64,000 nt of DNA from Flexistipes sinusarabici DSM 4947 (GCF_000218625.1 NC_015672.1:806001-870000), one strand, 5' to 3'; positions 8,190 through 15,774 are shown, counted from the stretch's first letter. Program-made: numbers and translations. Notes: generated by a model not told the origin, from the sequence alone.

Positions 8190-9662
8190 ATGATTTACGG
8201 AAAAATGTATATCAACGGTTCCTGGACTTCTTCTGTAAATGGTCTTACCAGGGACATTATTAATCCTTATAACTCTGAGATTGTTGCAAATGTTTCTGAA
8301 GGCTGCAGAGAAGACGCTGAATTGGCGGTAAGTGCGGCCAGAGACGCATTTGATAATGGAGAGTGGCCGGGCTTAACCGGGGACCAGAGAGGCGAATACC
8401 TTTATCGTCTGTACGAGCTCATAAAAAGAGACAGAGAAGAGCTTGCGAAGCTTGAAAGCTTAGATACGGGAAAAACGGTTGAGGAAAGCCGCTGGGATAT
8501 GGACGGAATTGCTGATACGTTTAAATATTATGCTGAACGGGCTTCAGAAGAGAGAGGCTACATTGTAGATTCCCCGATACCGAATACTTCCAGTATTGTT
8601 GTTAAAGAACCTGTAGGGGTTTGCGGCCAAATTTCCCCATGGAATTATCCATTGCTTCAGGCAAGCTGGAAGATAGCACCTGCATTGGCTGCAGGCTGTA
8701 CAGTTGTTGCTAAACCAAGTGAAATTACCCCTTTAACAACCCTTAAAATTACTGAGCTGATTGAGGAAGCAGGAATACCGGCAGGTGTTTTCAATCTTGT
8801 GCTGGGTAAAGGCGATGAAGTCGGCGCTCTTTTGTCTGAATCGAAAAATGTTGACTTGATTTCTTTTACCGGCGGTATCGAAACGGGAAGAAAGATTATT
8901 AAATCAGCCAGCTCCAATATAAAAAAGATTGCACTGGAGTTGGGGGGGAAGAATCCCAATATTGTTTTTGCAGATGCAGATTTTGATTTGGCTGTTGACT
9001 TTGCGCTGAATGCGGTTTTCTTCCATGCGGGTCAGATTTGTTCGGCAGGCACTAGGTTAATGATTGAAGATAAAATTCATGATGATTTTGTTGAGGCTCT
9101 GAAATTAAAGATGAGTAAAATAAAGCTTGGCAGTGGATTTGACAAAGACACGCAGATGGGACCACTGATATCCGAAGAGCACAGACAGAAAATTGAAAGA
9201 TATGTTGAGACGGGAATAAACGAAGGGGCAGAGCTTGTACTGGGAGGTAAAATACCGGAAGGAAAAGAGTTTGAGAAAGGATTTTTCTATGAGCCCACTC
9301 TTTTCCTGAACTGCAATGAAGATATGCAGATAGTTCAGCAGGAAAGTTTTGGCCCGGTTATCACTGTTGAGCGTTTTTACAGTGAGGATGAAGCTGTTAA
9401 AAAGGCTAATAATACTAAGTACGGTCTATCGGCCGGTTTCTGGACTTCGGATAATTCCAGAATAAACAGAGTATCTTCAAAGCTTAAATTTGGAACAGTT
9501 TGGGTCAATGATTTTAATATATATTTCCCCAAAGCCCCCTGGGGAGGCTATAAACAGTCGGGAATCGGCAGGGAGCTTGGATTTGCAGGTTTGGATGAAT
9601 ATTGCGAAACAAAACATATTTATCAGAATTTTAACAACTCACCGTTTAAATGGTTCGGTTAA
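8190..9662 (+). CDS. betB: Betaine aldehyde dehydrogenase
   Basis: The 490-residue aldehyde dehydrogenase starts with ATG after TTCGGAGGATG. Visible family motifs are SPWNYPLLQASWKIAPAL, the NAD-binding FTGGIETG, the catalytic Glu in LELGGKNPNI and the nucleophilic Cys in FFHAGQICSAGTR. The C-terminal PWGGYKQSGIGRE is also typical of BetB. It oxidises betaine aldehyde to glycine betaine in the cytoplasm. It is co-directional and closely spaced with betA. No frameshift or missing catalytic residue is seen. Confidence 0.93.
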   Translation: MIYGKMYINGSWTSSVNGLTRDIINPYNSEIVANVSEGCREDAELAVSAARDAFDNGEWPGLTGDQRGEYLYRLYELIKRDREELAKLESLDTGKTVEESRWDMDGIADTFKYYAERASEERGYIVDSPIPNTSSIVVKEPVGVCGQISPWNYPLLQASWKIAPALAAGCTVVAKPSEITPLTTLKITELIEEAGIPAGVFNLVLGKGDEVGALLSESKNVDLISFTGGIETGRKIIKSASSNIKKIALELGGKNPNIVFADADFDLAVDFALNAVFFHAGQICSAGTRLMIEDKIHDDFVEALKLKMSKIKLGSGFDKDTQMGPLISEEHRQKIERYVETGINEGAELVLGGKIPEGKEFEKGFFYEPTLFLNCNEDMQIVQQESFGPVITVERFYSEDEAVKKANNTKYGLSAGFWTSDNSRINRVSSKLKFGTVWVNDFNIYFPKAPWGGYKQSGIGRELGFAGLDEYCETKHIYQNFNNSPFKWFG

Positions 9663-9699
9663 TCAAAATTATAAACAGTAATAAAGTAAAAAGCATATA

Positions 9700-9728
9700 G
9701 CGGAGCGGCTTAAACCAGAGCCGTCCGC
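9700..9728 (+). other. Intercistronic hairpin betB / binding protein
   Basis: GCGGAGCGGCT pairs with AGCCGTCCGC across an 8-nt loop, with one bulged base. No T-run follows, so it is probably an mRNA processing or stabilising structure rather than a terminator. Such hairpins often give more transcript for the binding protein downstream. Confidence 0.5.
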
Positions 9729-9758
9729 ACCTGAAAAACACAATCAAAAGGAGGAAGC

Positions 9759-10721
9759 ATGAGTTATCTATTAAGAAACAGTATTATTGCAATTTGCATT
9801 GCCGTTATTTTTACCATTGCAGGTTTCTCTCCTGCAGGAGCCAAGGAGAAAGAAGTGCGTTTTGTACACGTATCCTGGACGGGAGTGACAGTGAAGACTG
9901 AGCTGGCTTCTAAAATACTTGAAAGTCTGGGATACGAGGTAACCAGCAATATGGTTTCCGTGCCGATATGTTATAAAGCGATGGCTACAAATGAGGCGGA
10001 TGTTTTCCTTGGGAACTGGATGCCTTCAATGAAGAGCATAGCAAACCCTTATTTTGAAAAAGGTACCGTAGTAAAATATGTGGCTAATATGGAAAACGCC
10101 AAGTATACCTTAGCTGTCCCTGAGTTTGTATATGAGGCCGGGTTGAAGGATTTTTCCGATATAGCAAAATACGGGGAAAAACTGGATTGGAAAATATACG
10201 GAATAGAAGAGGGCAACGACGGAAATAAGGTCATTCAGAAAATGATTGATAAAAACATGTTCGGCTTGGGAAAATTTGAGCTGGTTCCTTCAAGCGAAGC
10301 GGCTATGCTGTCTCAGGTTAAGTCGTTTGTTAAGAAAGGCAAATGGATTGTTTTTCTTGGATGGGCTCCACATTATATGAATGAAATAATTGATATGAAA
10401 TACCTTTCAGGCTCCACACCCGAAACTTTCGGACCCAACAATGGTTCAGCAACGGTTTACACAAATATAAGGAAAGGGTTTGCAAAAGAATATCCGAATG
10501 TGGCTGAATTGCTGAAAAATCTGAAGTTTCCTGTATCAATGATGAATCAGATTATGGAGATGCTTTATAAAAATTCGGATTTAACAACAATGAAAGCTGG
10601 ACTTATGTGGATAAAAGAACATCCTGAAATGTATAAAAAATGGCTTGCAGGAGTAAAAACGCTGGACGGTAAGCCTGCCTTACCGGCTTTTGAAAATTAT
10701 TTAGATTCTGTTGATCTTTAA
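9759..10721 (+). CDS. Choline/glycine betaine ABC transporter substrate-binding protein
   Basis: The 320-residue protein starts after AAAAGGAGGAAGC and has a Sec signal peptide (about residues 1-28, ending SPAGAK). The mature part matches the ProX/OpuAC/ChoX family: FVHVSWTGVTVKTELASKIL, the ADVFLGNWMPSM segment, and a GWAPHYMN Trp near the ligand pocket. These aromatic residues usually form a cage around a quaternary ammonium group. Its place after betAB suggests choline or betaine capture in the periplasm. No permease or ATPase gene lies next to it, so it must use a transporter encoded elsewhere. Choline versus betaine cannot be settled from sequence. Confidence 0.87.
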   Translation: MSYLLRNSIIAICIAVIFTIAGFSPAGAKEKEVRFVHVSWTGVTVKTELASKILESLGYEVTSNMVSVPICYKAMATNEADVFLGNWMPSMKSIANPYFEKGTVVKYVANMENAKYTLAVPEFVYEAGLKDFSDIAKYGEKLDWKIYGIEEGNDGNKVIQKMIDKNMFGLGKFELVPSSEAAMLSQVKSFVKKGKWIVFLGWAPHYMNEIIDMKYLSGSTPETFGPNNGSATVYTNIRKGFAKEYPNVAELLKNLKFPVSMMNQIMEMLYKNSDLTTMKAGLMWIKEHPEMYKKWLAGVKTLDGKPALPAFENYLDSVDL

Positions 10722-10744
10722 AAACTGACGTAAAATCATGTAAT

Positions 10745-10781
10745 CGGAAGGGCGTCTATATCCGTCCTTCCGAAATATTTT
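10745..10781 (+). terminator. Rho-independent terminator of choline operon
   Basis: CGGAAGGGCG (10745-10754) pairs with CGTCCTTCCG (10763-10772), a 10-bp stem with one G-U pair, followed by AAATATTTTTG. It sits 24 bp after the binding-protein stop and before the convergent nrdG. Confidence 0.75.
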
Positions 10782-10823
10782 TGTATATTATTTTTCAGCT
10801 AAACTCCAATAGAATATTTAATT

Positions 10824-11564
10824 TCAAGTTACAGATCTGAATGAGAAGTGAGGCAGTTTTTCCAAATCCTGCTGAATTTTTTTCAAATACGTTTTTGAAA
10901 TAGCTTTCCGGACTAAGTCATTGTTTTTAAATCGTTTGTCTAATATTTTTCCGTTGGTATTGATTTTTTGTATTATTATTTTTTGGTCGTTTTTCAAGTG
11001 GATATCTTTTTGTTTTAGAAGATTCAGAAATTTGAAAAAATCTGCTGCAGAGTACGTTTTCCAAAGTGTGTGTCTTATTTCAAAATTTACTGAACTGCCT
11101 TTATGGATTTCGTAACTTTTTATCTCATTTAATGTCTCTAAAAAGATATCAAGTGTATAGTTTCTATTTCTTGTAACATATTGGATGTCATCAGTATTCA
11201 ACCCTTTCAGATCAAGGGCTATATAATCCAAATGACCATTTCGTAAAAGTGTTTTTAATTTTTGCGGAAAGCTTCCGTTTGTATCCAGCTTAATGGATAT
11301 ATTCATATCTTTCAATTTTTCAGTTATCTCAGCAATACGCGGATCCATTAACGGTTCACCGCCTGTAATAGTTACAGCTTTTAATTTATTTTTTTTAATA
11401 TATTCAAAAAATTCATTGCTCACATTGCAGACTGATGATGGTAAGACCAATTCAGGGTTATGACAATACCGGCACCTTAAATTACAGCCATATATAAAAG
11501 CTGTTGAGGAAACTTTGCCGGGAAAATTAATCAAAGAAACCGGTGCGAAATCTGCAATATTCAT
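10824..11564 (-). CDS. nrdG: Anaerobic ribonucleoside-triphosphate reductase activating protein (radical SAM)
   Basis: The 246-residue radical SAM protein has the cluster motif CNLRCRYCHNPELV (CxxxCxxC, about residues 27-34) and the SAM-binding TITGGEPL. Its N-terminal MNIADFAPVSLINFPGK is characteristic of the NrdG2-type activases. It installs the glycyl radical on the anaerobic reductase using a [4Fe-4S] cluster and S-adenosylmethionine. It lies downstream of nrdD and of a small gene holding the glycyl-radical loop, all on the minus strand. A long hairpin precedes its start, and its own ribosome site is weak (AAGGTTTTATATG). Confidence 0.9.
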   Translation of the reverse strand: MNIADFAPVSLINFPGKVSSTAFIYGCNLRCRYCHNPELVLPSSVCNVSNEFFEYIKKNKLKAVTITGGEPLMDPRIAEITEKLKDMNISIKLDTNGSFPQKLKTLLRNGHLDYIALDLKGLNTDDIQYVTRNRNYTLDIFLETLNEIKSYEIHKGSSVNFEIRHTLWKTYSAADFFKFLNLLKQKDIHLKNDQKIIIQKINTNGKILDKRFKNNDLVRKAISKTYLKKIQQDLEKLPHFSFRSVT

Positions 11565-11578
11565 ATAAAACCTTTTTT

Positions 11579-11610
11579 AACAGCAAAAGGGAATATCCCC
11601 TTTTGCTGTT
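11579..11610 (-). other. Hairpin in nrdG leader
   Basis: AACAGCAAAAGGG pairs with CCCCTTTTGCTGTT across a short loop, giving a very stable 12-13 bp stem immediately upstream of nrdG. On the minus strand it is followed by A residues rather than T residues, so it is not a classical terminator for the upstream genes. It may control nrdG translation or mRNA stability. A perfect 14-bp palindrome, CTTGACATGTCAAG, lies nearby at 11655-11668 and could be an operator. The rest of 11565-11723 shows nothing else. Confidence 0.5.
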
Positions 11611-11723
11611 TCTGATTAAGTGCTTTGAATCATTTGTTGAGTAATGTATTACTACTTGACATGTCAAGCATGAAGGTATTTTCTCCGCGTTCCCGAATTA
11701 TTAAAAGCTTTCTTATTGTGTTA

Positions 11724-11933
11724 TTAAGTATCACTCACTGATTCTTTATAGTCTTGCCTATGGTAAAATTCGTCCTTTTTGCCATCGTTCCAGTTTTCAA
11801 CCGGTCTGTGATATCCGACTATCCTGCTGTATACTTCACACTTAGTACCCTCAGTGTTTTCAATTTCTTTTTCCAGTTCTTTGATACGTAACTCCAGCTC
11901 CTTTTTTGTTCCGTATTTTTTTTCTGCGATCAT
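11724..11933 (-). CDS. Stand-alone glycyl-radical domain of class III ribonucleotide reductase (NrdD C-terminal-like)
   Basis: The 69-residue protein starts with ATG after a perfect AAGGAGG ribosome site. Residues 8-28 are strongly helical and Glu/Lys/Leu-rich. Residues 32-56 read CEVYSRIVGYHRPVENWNDG then KKDEF, which matches the glycyl-radical loop at the C-terminus of NrdD (family form RVxGYxRPVxxWNxGK). Gly40 is the candidate radical residue. The upstream nrdD lacks this segment: it ends after the zinc knuckle CPLC plus a short helix. I infer a split enzyme in which this subunit docks onto NrdD and is activated by NrdG. The alternative, a glycyl-radical spare part comparable in idea to GrcA for pyruvate formate-lyase, would need an intact NrdD elsewhere. 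Confidence 0.75.
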   Translation of the reverse strand: MIAEKKYGTKKELELRIKELEKEIENTEGTKCEVYSRIVGYHRPVENWNDGKKDEFYHRQDYKESVSDT

Positions 11934-11955
11934 GTTGCCTCCTTTTTAATATATT

Positions 11956-11990
11956 CTACATATTTACCAGTCTTTCAGACTGATATTAAG
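11956..11990. repeat. REP-like hairpin, copy A
   Basis: CTACATATTTACCAGTC then a short loop and GACTGATATTAAG. It has the same layout as copies at 22874 and 39541 (ACATATTTACC, hairpin, GGTGCTA) with a different stem. It lies 22 bp upstream of the small glycyl-radical gene. Confidence 0.6.
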
Positions 11991-12026
11991 TATTTATTCA
12001 AGTTTCGCACTTGCACCTATTGTAAG

Positions 12027-12125
12027 TCTTTGCGAGGAGTGCTAACGACGAAGCAATCTCTCTTTATTTATTATTTTGAGATTGCCACAACCGAGCACTT
12101 AAATTCTTAAGTGGGCGGTCGCAAT
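12027..12125. repeat. GTCATTGCGAG-type palindromic repeat, copy 2
   Basis: The outer arms TCTTTGCGAGGAGTGC and GGTCGCAATGACCG enclose GAAGCAATCTC and GAGATTGCCAC. This matches the same widespread family as the copy at 1975-2105. It fills the gap between nrdD and the small glycyl-radical gene. A piece of it (CAACCGAGCACTTAA) recurs near 23030 in reverse. Confidence 0.7.
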
Positions 12126-12169
12126 GACCGACCTAAGTGCGAAACTTGAAATGTTTATTTTATAAATAT

Positions 12170-12206
12170 TGTATACACAAGTTTATCGGCTTTCAGCCGA
12201 TGCTAC
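12170..12206. repeat. REP-like hairpin, copy B (overlaps nrdD 3' end)
   Basis: TGTATACACAAGTTTATCGG, a CTTTCAG loop and CCGATGCTAC match copy C at 14542-14578 in reverse. The nrdD stop codon and its last residues (VASAESR) are read from this repeat. Confidence 0.75.
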
Positions 12207-14231
12207 ATGCATTTGCAATTCTTTAAGCTCTTTCATAAGCTTTTCCTGAGCCTCCTGTCTGCAAAGCGGGCAGTTTCCGTACTCACCTTTGATATACCCG
12301 TGTACCGGGCAGATTGAAAAAGTTGGTGTTATTGTGAAGTAGGGGAGTTTATATCCATTTGAGACTTTTCTGATTAGTTCTTTTACAGATGAAGTGTCGT
12401 CCACAGATTCACCGACGAATATATGAAAGACTGTTCCCCCGGTATATTTCGTTTGCAATTTATCCTGATGGTTCAAAGCCTTGAAAAGATCAAGTTTGCA
12501 GTTTACCGGCAGTTGGGTTGAATTAGTATAATAAGGTTTGCTTGTTCCGGCTGTTATAATATCGGGATATTCTTCTTTGTCTTTTTGGGCTAGTCTGTAA
12601 CTGGTACCCTCAGCCGGTGTTGCTTCCAGATTGAACAATATATCATCTTCATCCTGAAATTCCTGCATTTTTTCGTTCATAAAATTCATCATTTTGTCTG
12701 TAAATTCCAGTCCTTCATCATGAGTAATATCCACTCCAATAAAATTCATAAGGGCTTCATTCATACCTATAATTCCAATTGTGTTAAAATGATTACTCCA
12801 GTATTCGCCGAATCTTTCTTTTATATCCGAAAGATAATATTTTGCATAAGGATACAAATTTTCCTCGGTCAGTTTTTCTAATGTTTTTCTTTTTATATTT
12901 AAACTGTTCCTTGCTGTTTCCATAAGTTTTTCAAGATTGCTGAAAAAATCATCTTCACTGTCTGAGGTGTACCCAAGTCTAGGTAGATTGATAGTTACGA
13001 CTCCTATTGACCCTGTTAATGGATTTGCACCGAAAAGACCCCCGCCTCTTTTTCTAAGCTGCCTGTTATCCAACCTCAGCCTGCAGCACATGCTTCTCGC
13101 ATCTTCAGGATCCATGTCGGAGTTTACAAAATTTGCAAAATAAGGCAGTCCATATTTTCCCGTCATTTTCATTAAGTCATCCAGTATTTCTCTGTCCCAG
13201 TCGAAGTCTTTGCTTATATTGTATGTTGGAATGGGAAAAGTAAAAATTCTACCTTTAGCGTCTCCTTCTGCCATTACTTCTATGAATGCTTTATTAATAA
13301 GATCCATTTCGTTTTGAAACTCGCCGTATGTGTTTTCAATAAGTTTTCCGCCGTATACAACACTTTCGTTTTTCATCATGGATGGTACTTCCAGATCAAA
13401 AGTGAGATTTGTGAAAGGGGTCTGAAATCCTACACGGGTTGGAACGTTCAGGTTAAAAATAAATTCCTGGATTCCCTGTTTCACCTCCTTGTAAGTTAAT
13501 TTGTCAAATTTAACATAAGGAGCCAGATATGTGTCGAAGCTTGCCAGAGCCTGAGCTCCTGCTGCTTCTCCCTGGAGGGTATAGAAAAAATTTACAATTT
13601 GTCCCAATGCACTTCTGAAATGTTTCGGGGGTTTACTTTCCACTTTTCCATGGACGCCCCTGAATCCTTTTAAAAGCAAATCCCTTAAGTCCCAGCCGCA
13701 GCAATATACTGACAGAAGGCCCAAATCGTGTATATGAAAATCACCTTTGGTGTGGGCTTCTCTTATTTCTGCAGGATATACTTTATTCAGCCAATATTTT
13801 GCAGTGATGGTGGAGGAGATGAAATTATTTAGTCCTTGAAGTGAAAATGTGGTGTTACTGTTTTCTTTAACTCTCCAGTCAGCACCTTTTATGTAATTTT
13901 CTATTAACTGCTCCATTTCATCAAAAGAGGCTTTCAAGTCGCGTATATCGGAACGCTGCTTTCTATAGAGTATATATGCTTTCGCCGTTTTTGCATGGCC
14001 TTCTTCAATTAGTATTTTTTCGACTTCATCCTGCAATTCTTCCACGGTTATCACACCGATCTCAGCATATTTTTCATTAACAAATTTAACTGTTTGCAGG
14101 GCAAGCTTATTGGCTGTTTTTCTGTCTTCACCACCAACTGCTTTTGCAGCTTTGAAAATTGCATTTGCAATTCGCTCATAATCAAAAGGAACAACTCTTC
14201 CGTCTCTTTTAATTATTTTTTCAAGATTCAT
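12183..14231 (-). CDS. nrdD: Anaerobic (class III) ribonucleoside-triphosphate reductase, large part
   Basis: The 682-residue protein starts after AGAGGGGGAAAC. An ATP-cone occupies about residues 3-95 (KIIKRDGRVVPFDYERIANA). The catalytic barrel contains FHIHDLGLLSVYCCGWDL, GFQTPFTNLTFDLEVP and DARSMCCRLRLDNRQL, where the paired Cys are active-site candidates. Near the C-terminus a zinc knuckle reads CPVHGYIKGEYGNCPLC. In usual NrdD proteins the glycyl-radical loop follows directly; here a helix (RQEAQEKLMKELKELQ) and REP-derived residues end the chain. The loop is instead found in the small gene at 11724-11933. It reduces NTPs to dNTPs under anoxia with formate as reductant. A cobalamin riboswitch lies upstream. 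Confidence 0.92.
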   Translation of the reverse strand: MNLEKIIKRDGRVVPFDYERIANAIFKAAKAVGGEDRKTANKLALQTVKFVNEKYAEIGVITVEELQDEVEKILIEEGHAKTAKAYILYRKQRSDIRDLKASFDEMEQLIENYIKGADWRVKENSNTTFSLQGLNNFISSTITAKYWLNKVYPAEIREAHTKGDFHIHDLGLLSVYCCGWDLRDLLLKGFRGVHGKVESKPPKHFRSALGQIVNFFYTLQGEAAGAQALASFDTYLAPYVKFDKLTYKEVKQGIQEFIFNLNVPTRVGFQTPFTNLTFDLEVPSMMKNESVVYGGKLIENTYGEFQNEMDLINKAFIEVMAEGDAKGRIFTFPIPTYNISKDFDWDREILDDLMKMTGKYGLPYFANFVNSDMDPEDARSMCCRLRLDNRQLRKRGGGLFGANPLTGSIGVVTINLPRLGYTSDSEDDFFSNLEKLMETARNSLNIKRKTLEKLTEENLYPYAKYYLSDIKERFGEYWSNHFNTIGIIGMNEALMNFIGVDITHDEGLEFTDKMMNFMNEKMQEFQDEDDILFNLEATPAEGTSYRLAQKDKEEYPDIITAGTSKPYYTNSTQLPVNCKLDLFKALNHQDKLQTKYTGGTVFHIFVGESVDDTSSVKELIRKVSNGYKLPYFTITPTFSICPVHGYIKGEYGNCPLCRQEAQEKLMKELKELQMHVASAESR

Positions 14232-14357
14232 GTTTCCCCCTCTGACAATTTTTTCATTTGAGTAACTATTTTAAAAGATAGGGCAATTACAACAGAAAAG
14301 AATTCGGTTTAGCTGCATTTACTCAGGCAGAAACCTTCTGCTTTGCATGGCCCATAC

Positions 14358-14468
14358 TTAGCCGGTATCAGACGGAGGCTGAAAACAGATGGAAGCTTTA
14401 AATCGTAAGACTAAAAGAAAAAAAGATTTTAGATATGTTGATAAGAACAATAATGGAAAATTATTCAT
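14358..14468 (-). CDS. Possible 36-residue leader peptide behind cobalamin riboswitch
   Basis: This short frame starts with ATG at 14468 behind ACGGAGGGTGGA, a good ribosome site directly after the riboswitch. It has a hydrophobic core (FPLLFLSTYLKSFFLLVLRF). It may be a leader peptide, the start of a lost B12-uptake gene (its first part resembles a signal peptide), or spurious. The remaining DNA to nrdD (14232-14357) holds a small hairpin, GCAGAAACCTTCTGC at about 14333, and nothing else recognised. Confidence 0.3.
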   Translation of the reverse strand: MNNFPLLFLSTYLKSFFLLVLRFKASICFQPPSDTG

Positions 14469-14500
14469 TCCACCCTCCGTAGATTTTACCGTTATGACGG

Positions 14501-14735
14501 TCAGGTTAGATATCCTGGCTTGCCATCTCTTCTGTCTGCCTGTAGCATCGGCCAAAGGCCGATAAATTTGTGTACACAATAAGTCAGGCAGACAGAAAAC
14601 CTACTAACCGGCCTTCCCACCCCGCCCCAAAATTAATTTAGGTAATTTTGGGGCGGGACAGTGGCCAAAAAAAGCTTTCGTCCGGCTTACAGTTGCGGGG
14701 GCAGCACCGGCTTTCCACCGGTTTCCCTAACCTGA
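14501..14735 (-). promoter_or_regulatory. Cobalamin riboswitch upstream of nrdD
   Basis: Read on the minus strand, the conserved blocks appear in order. GGGAAACCGGTGGAAA is followed by GGTGCTGCCCCCGCAACTG and TAAGCC, then GGCCACTGTCCCG, GGGAAGGCCGG and AGCCAGGATA. The closing P1 stem is TCAGGTTAG (14735-14727) with CTAACCTGA (14509-14501). This is the B12 element. It is normally an OFF switch in front of B12 transport genes or B12-independent isozymes. Class III reductase needs no B12, so repression by B12 in favour of a class II (B12-dependent) enzyme elsewhere makes sense. The nearest following frame is the 36-residue leader; nrdD starts 270 nt downstream. A REP hairpin sits inside a peripheral loop. 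Confidence 0.87.
14542..14578. repeat. REP-like hairpin, copy C (inside riboswitch loop)
   Basis: GTAGCATCGGCC, AAA, GGCCGATAAATTTG and TGTACACA match copy B in reverse complement. On the minus strand it lies between TCTGTCTGCCTG and CAGGCAGACAGA, a 12-bp stem of the riboswitch periphery, so it occupies the loop of that stem. Confidence 0.8.
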
Positions 14736-14868
14736 TTAAAGAGTACCAAACTTATACTCGCCTTTCAACAAAAAAGACAAAAAAATTACAGAAAGCCATT
14801 ATAATATCTTTGGATAATTCGGAATGTGCGGCTGGAAATGCCGTTATGAGTGATAGGTGAATTCAAAG

Positions 14869-14925
14869 TTCACCCTGTTGAATGCCGCAAGCATATGGCA
14901 GAGCCATTTATTCATACAGGGTGAA
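14869..14925. other. Imperfect 57-bp inverted repeat
   Basis: TTCACCCTGT (14869-14878) and ACAGGGTGAA (14916-14925) are perfect inverted arms, extended by GAAT/ATTC. The 37-bp interior shows no gene. It could be a structured RNA, an operator or a small transposon relic. The remainder of 14736-15018 has no supported feature. Confidence 0.4.
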
Positions 14926-15018
14926 ATATTTATCTAATTAAATATGAAGCTTATTTAATAGGGACAGAGTCTATTTCACAAAGAATTCAGGGGCTCATAG
15001 TTTTCGTATGCAAGCTAA

Positions 15019-15774
15019 TTAAAACATGAGTCCTTTGACTTCTTGTAGATTTTCGCAGGATTTTTCAATAATATCAGCTAACATTTGCCACCGGTTTAAA
15101 CTTTTCCCGGTCAGACTATAAATGCTTTCCTGGTCTTCTGAATAGTTTGTAAGATAGATTCCAACCCCGATTACTACAAAGACACTTCTATCCCCTTCTG
15201 AAAAATGTTCTTCAAGAATTCCACCAATTTTTCTACCGTTTATAATAAAATCATCCCCTGAAACAGCAATTTTTATCTGATGGTTATTAAAAGCATATTC
15301 TACAGCCTGTTTGAAAATATTCGTTATTTCATCCAAATTATTCTGAAATAGTTTGAAAGGCAAAAAACCGGCTGTAAAATATATTCCACCTTCCGGTGAC
15401 GGCCAGTTTGTATTTTCATGTCCCCGTCCTCCGGTCTGCTTATCAGCAAGTACAATAATATTGTGCTTTTCATTAAAAAGATATTTAATAGCTTCCTGTT
15501 GTGTGGAAATTGTCACTTTATGATAACTTATTTTTTGGAAGCACAAAGATATTTTTTTTAAAATCCTTATCACAGGGTGTATTTCACTAAGTTTTATCAG
15601 TCTGTAACCCTTTTTCCTGGAAGAATCTATTTCGTAACCAAGATTTGTAAGTTTTTTGATGTATTTCCACACAGCTGTTCTGGAAATTTTGAGATTATTA
15701 GCCAAAAGTTCTCCGGAAACCCAACTGTCTTCAGACAATGTGTCCAAAACACGAAGTTCTTTTTCATTAAGCAT
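15019..15774 (-). CDS. birA: BirA-like biotin operon repressor with degenerate ligase site
   Basis: The 251-residue protein has an intact N-terminal winged helix (ELLANNLKISRTAVWKYIKK, then GYEIDSSRKKGYRL) and a biotin-protein-ligase fold. The ligase loop reads GGRGHENTNWPSPEGGIYFT; the usual basic GRGRRGRxW is lost except for GRG and W. The normally invariant KWPND block is replaced by AVSGDD, while the later GRKIGGILEE with its Lys remains. BirA proteins make biotinyl-AMP, biotinylate carboxylases and use biotinyl-AMP as corepressor. Here regulation is probably kept and ligase activity may be weak or lost. It is divergent from the bio operon, separated by an inserted IS element. Confidence 0.82.
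   Translation of the reverse strand: MLNEKELRVLDTLSEDSWVSGELLANNLKISRTAVWKYIKKLTNLGYEIDSSRKKGYRLIKLSEIHPVIRILKKISLCFQKISYHKVTISTQQEAIKYLFNEKHNIIVLADKQTGGRGHENTNWPSPEGGIYFTAGFLPFKLFQNNLDEITNIFKQAVEYAFNNHQIKIAVSGDDFIINGRKIGGILEEHFSEGDRSVFVVIGVGIYLTNYSEDQESIYSLTGKSLNRWQMLADIIEKSCENLQEVKGLMF

Noticed and set aside
9690-9735. tRNA-like or riboswitch-like structure between betB and the binding protein
   Set aside because: Only a single hairpin is present; there is no cloverleaf and no conserved aptamer blocks.
14648-14860. 70-residue open frame on the plus strand
   Set aside because: It runs antisense through the conserved core of the cobalamin riboswitch and has no ribosome site.
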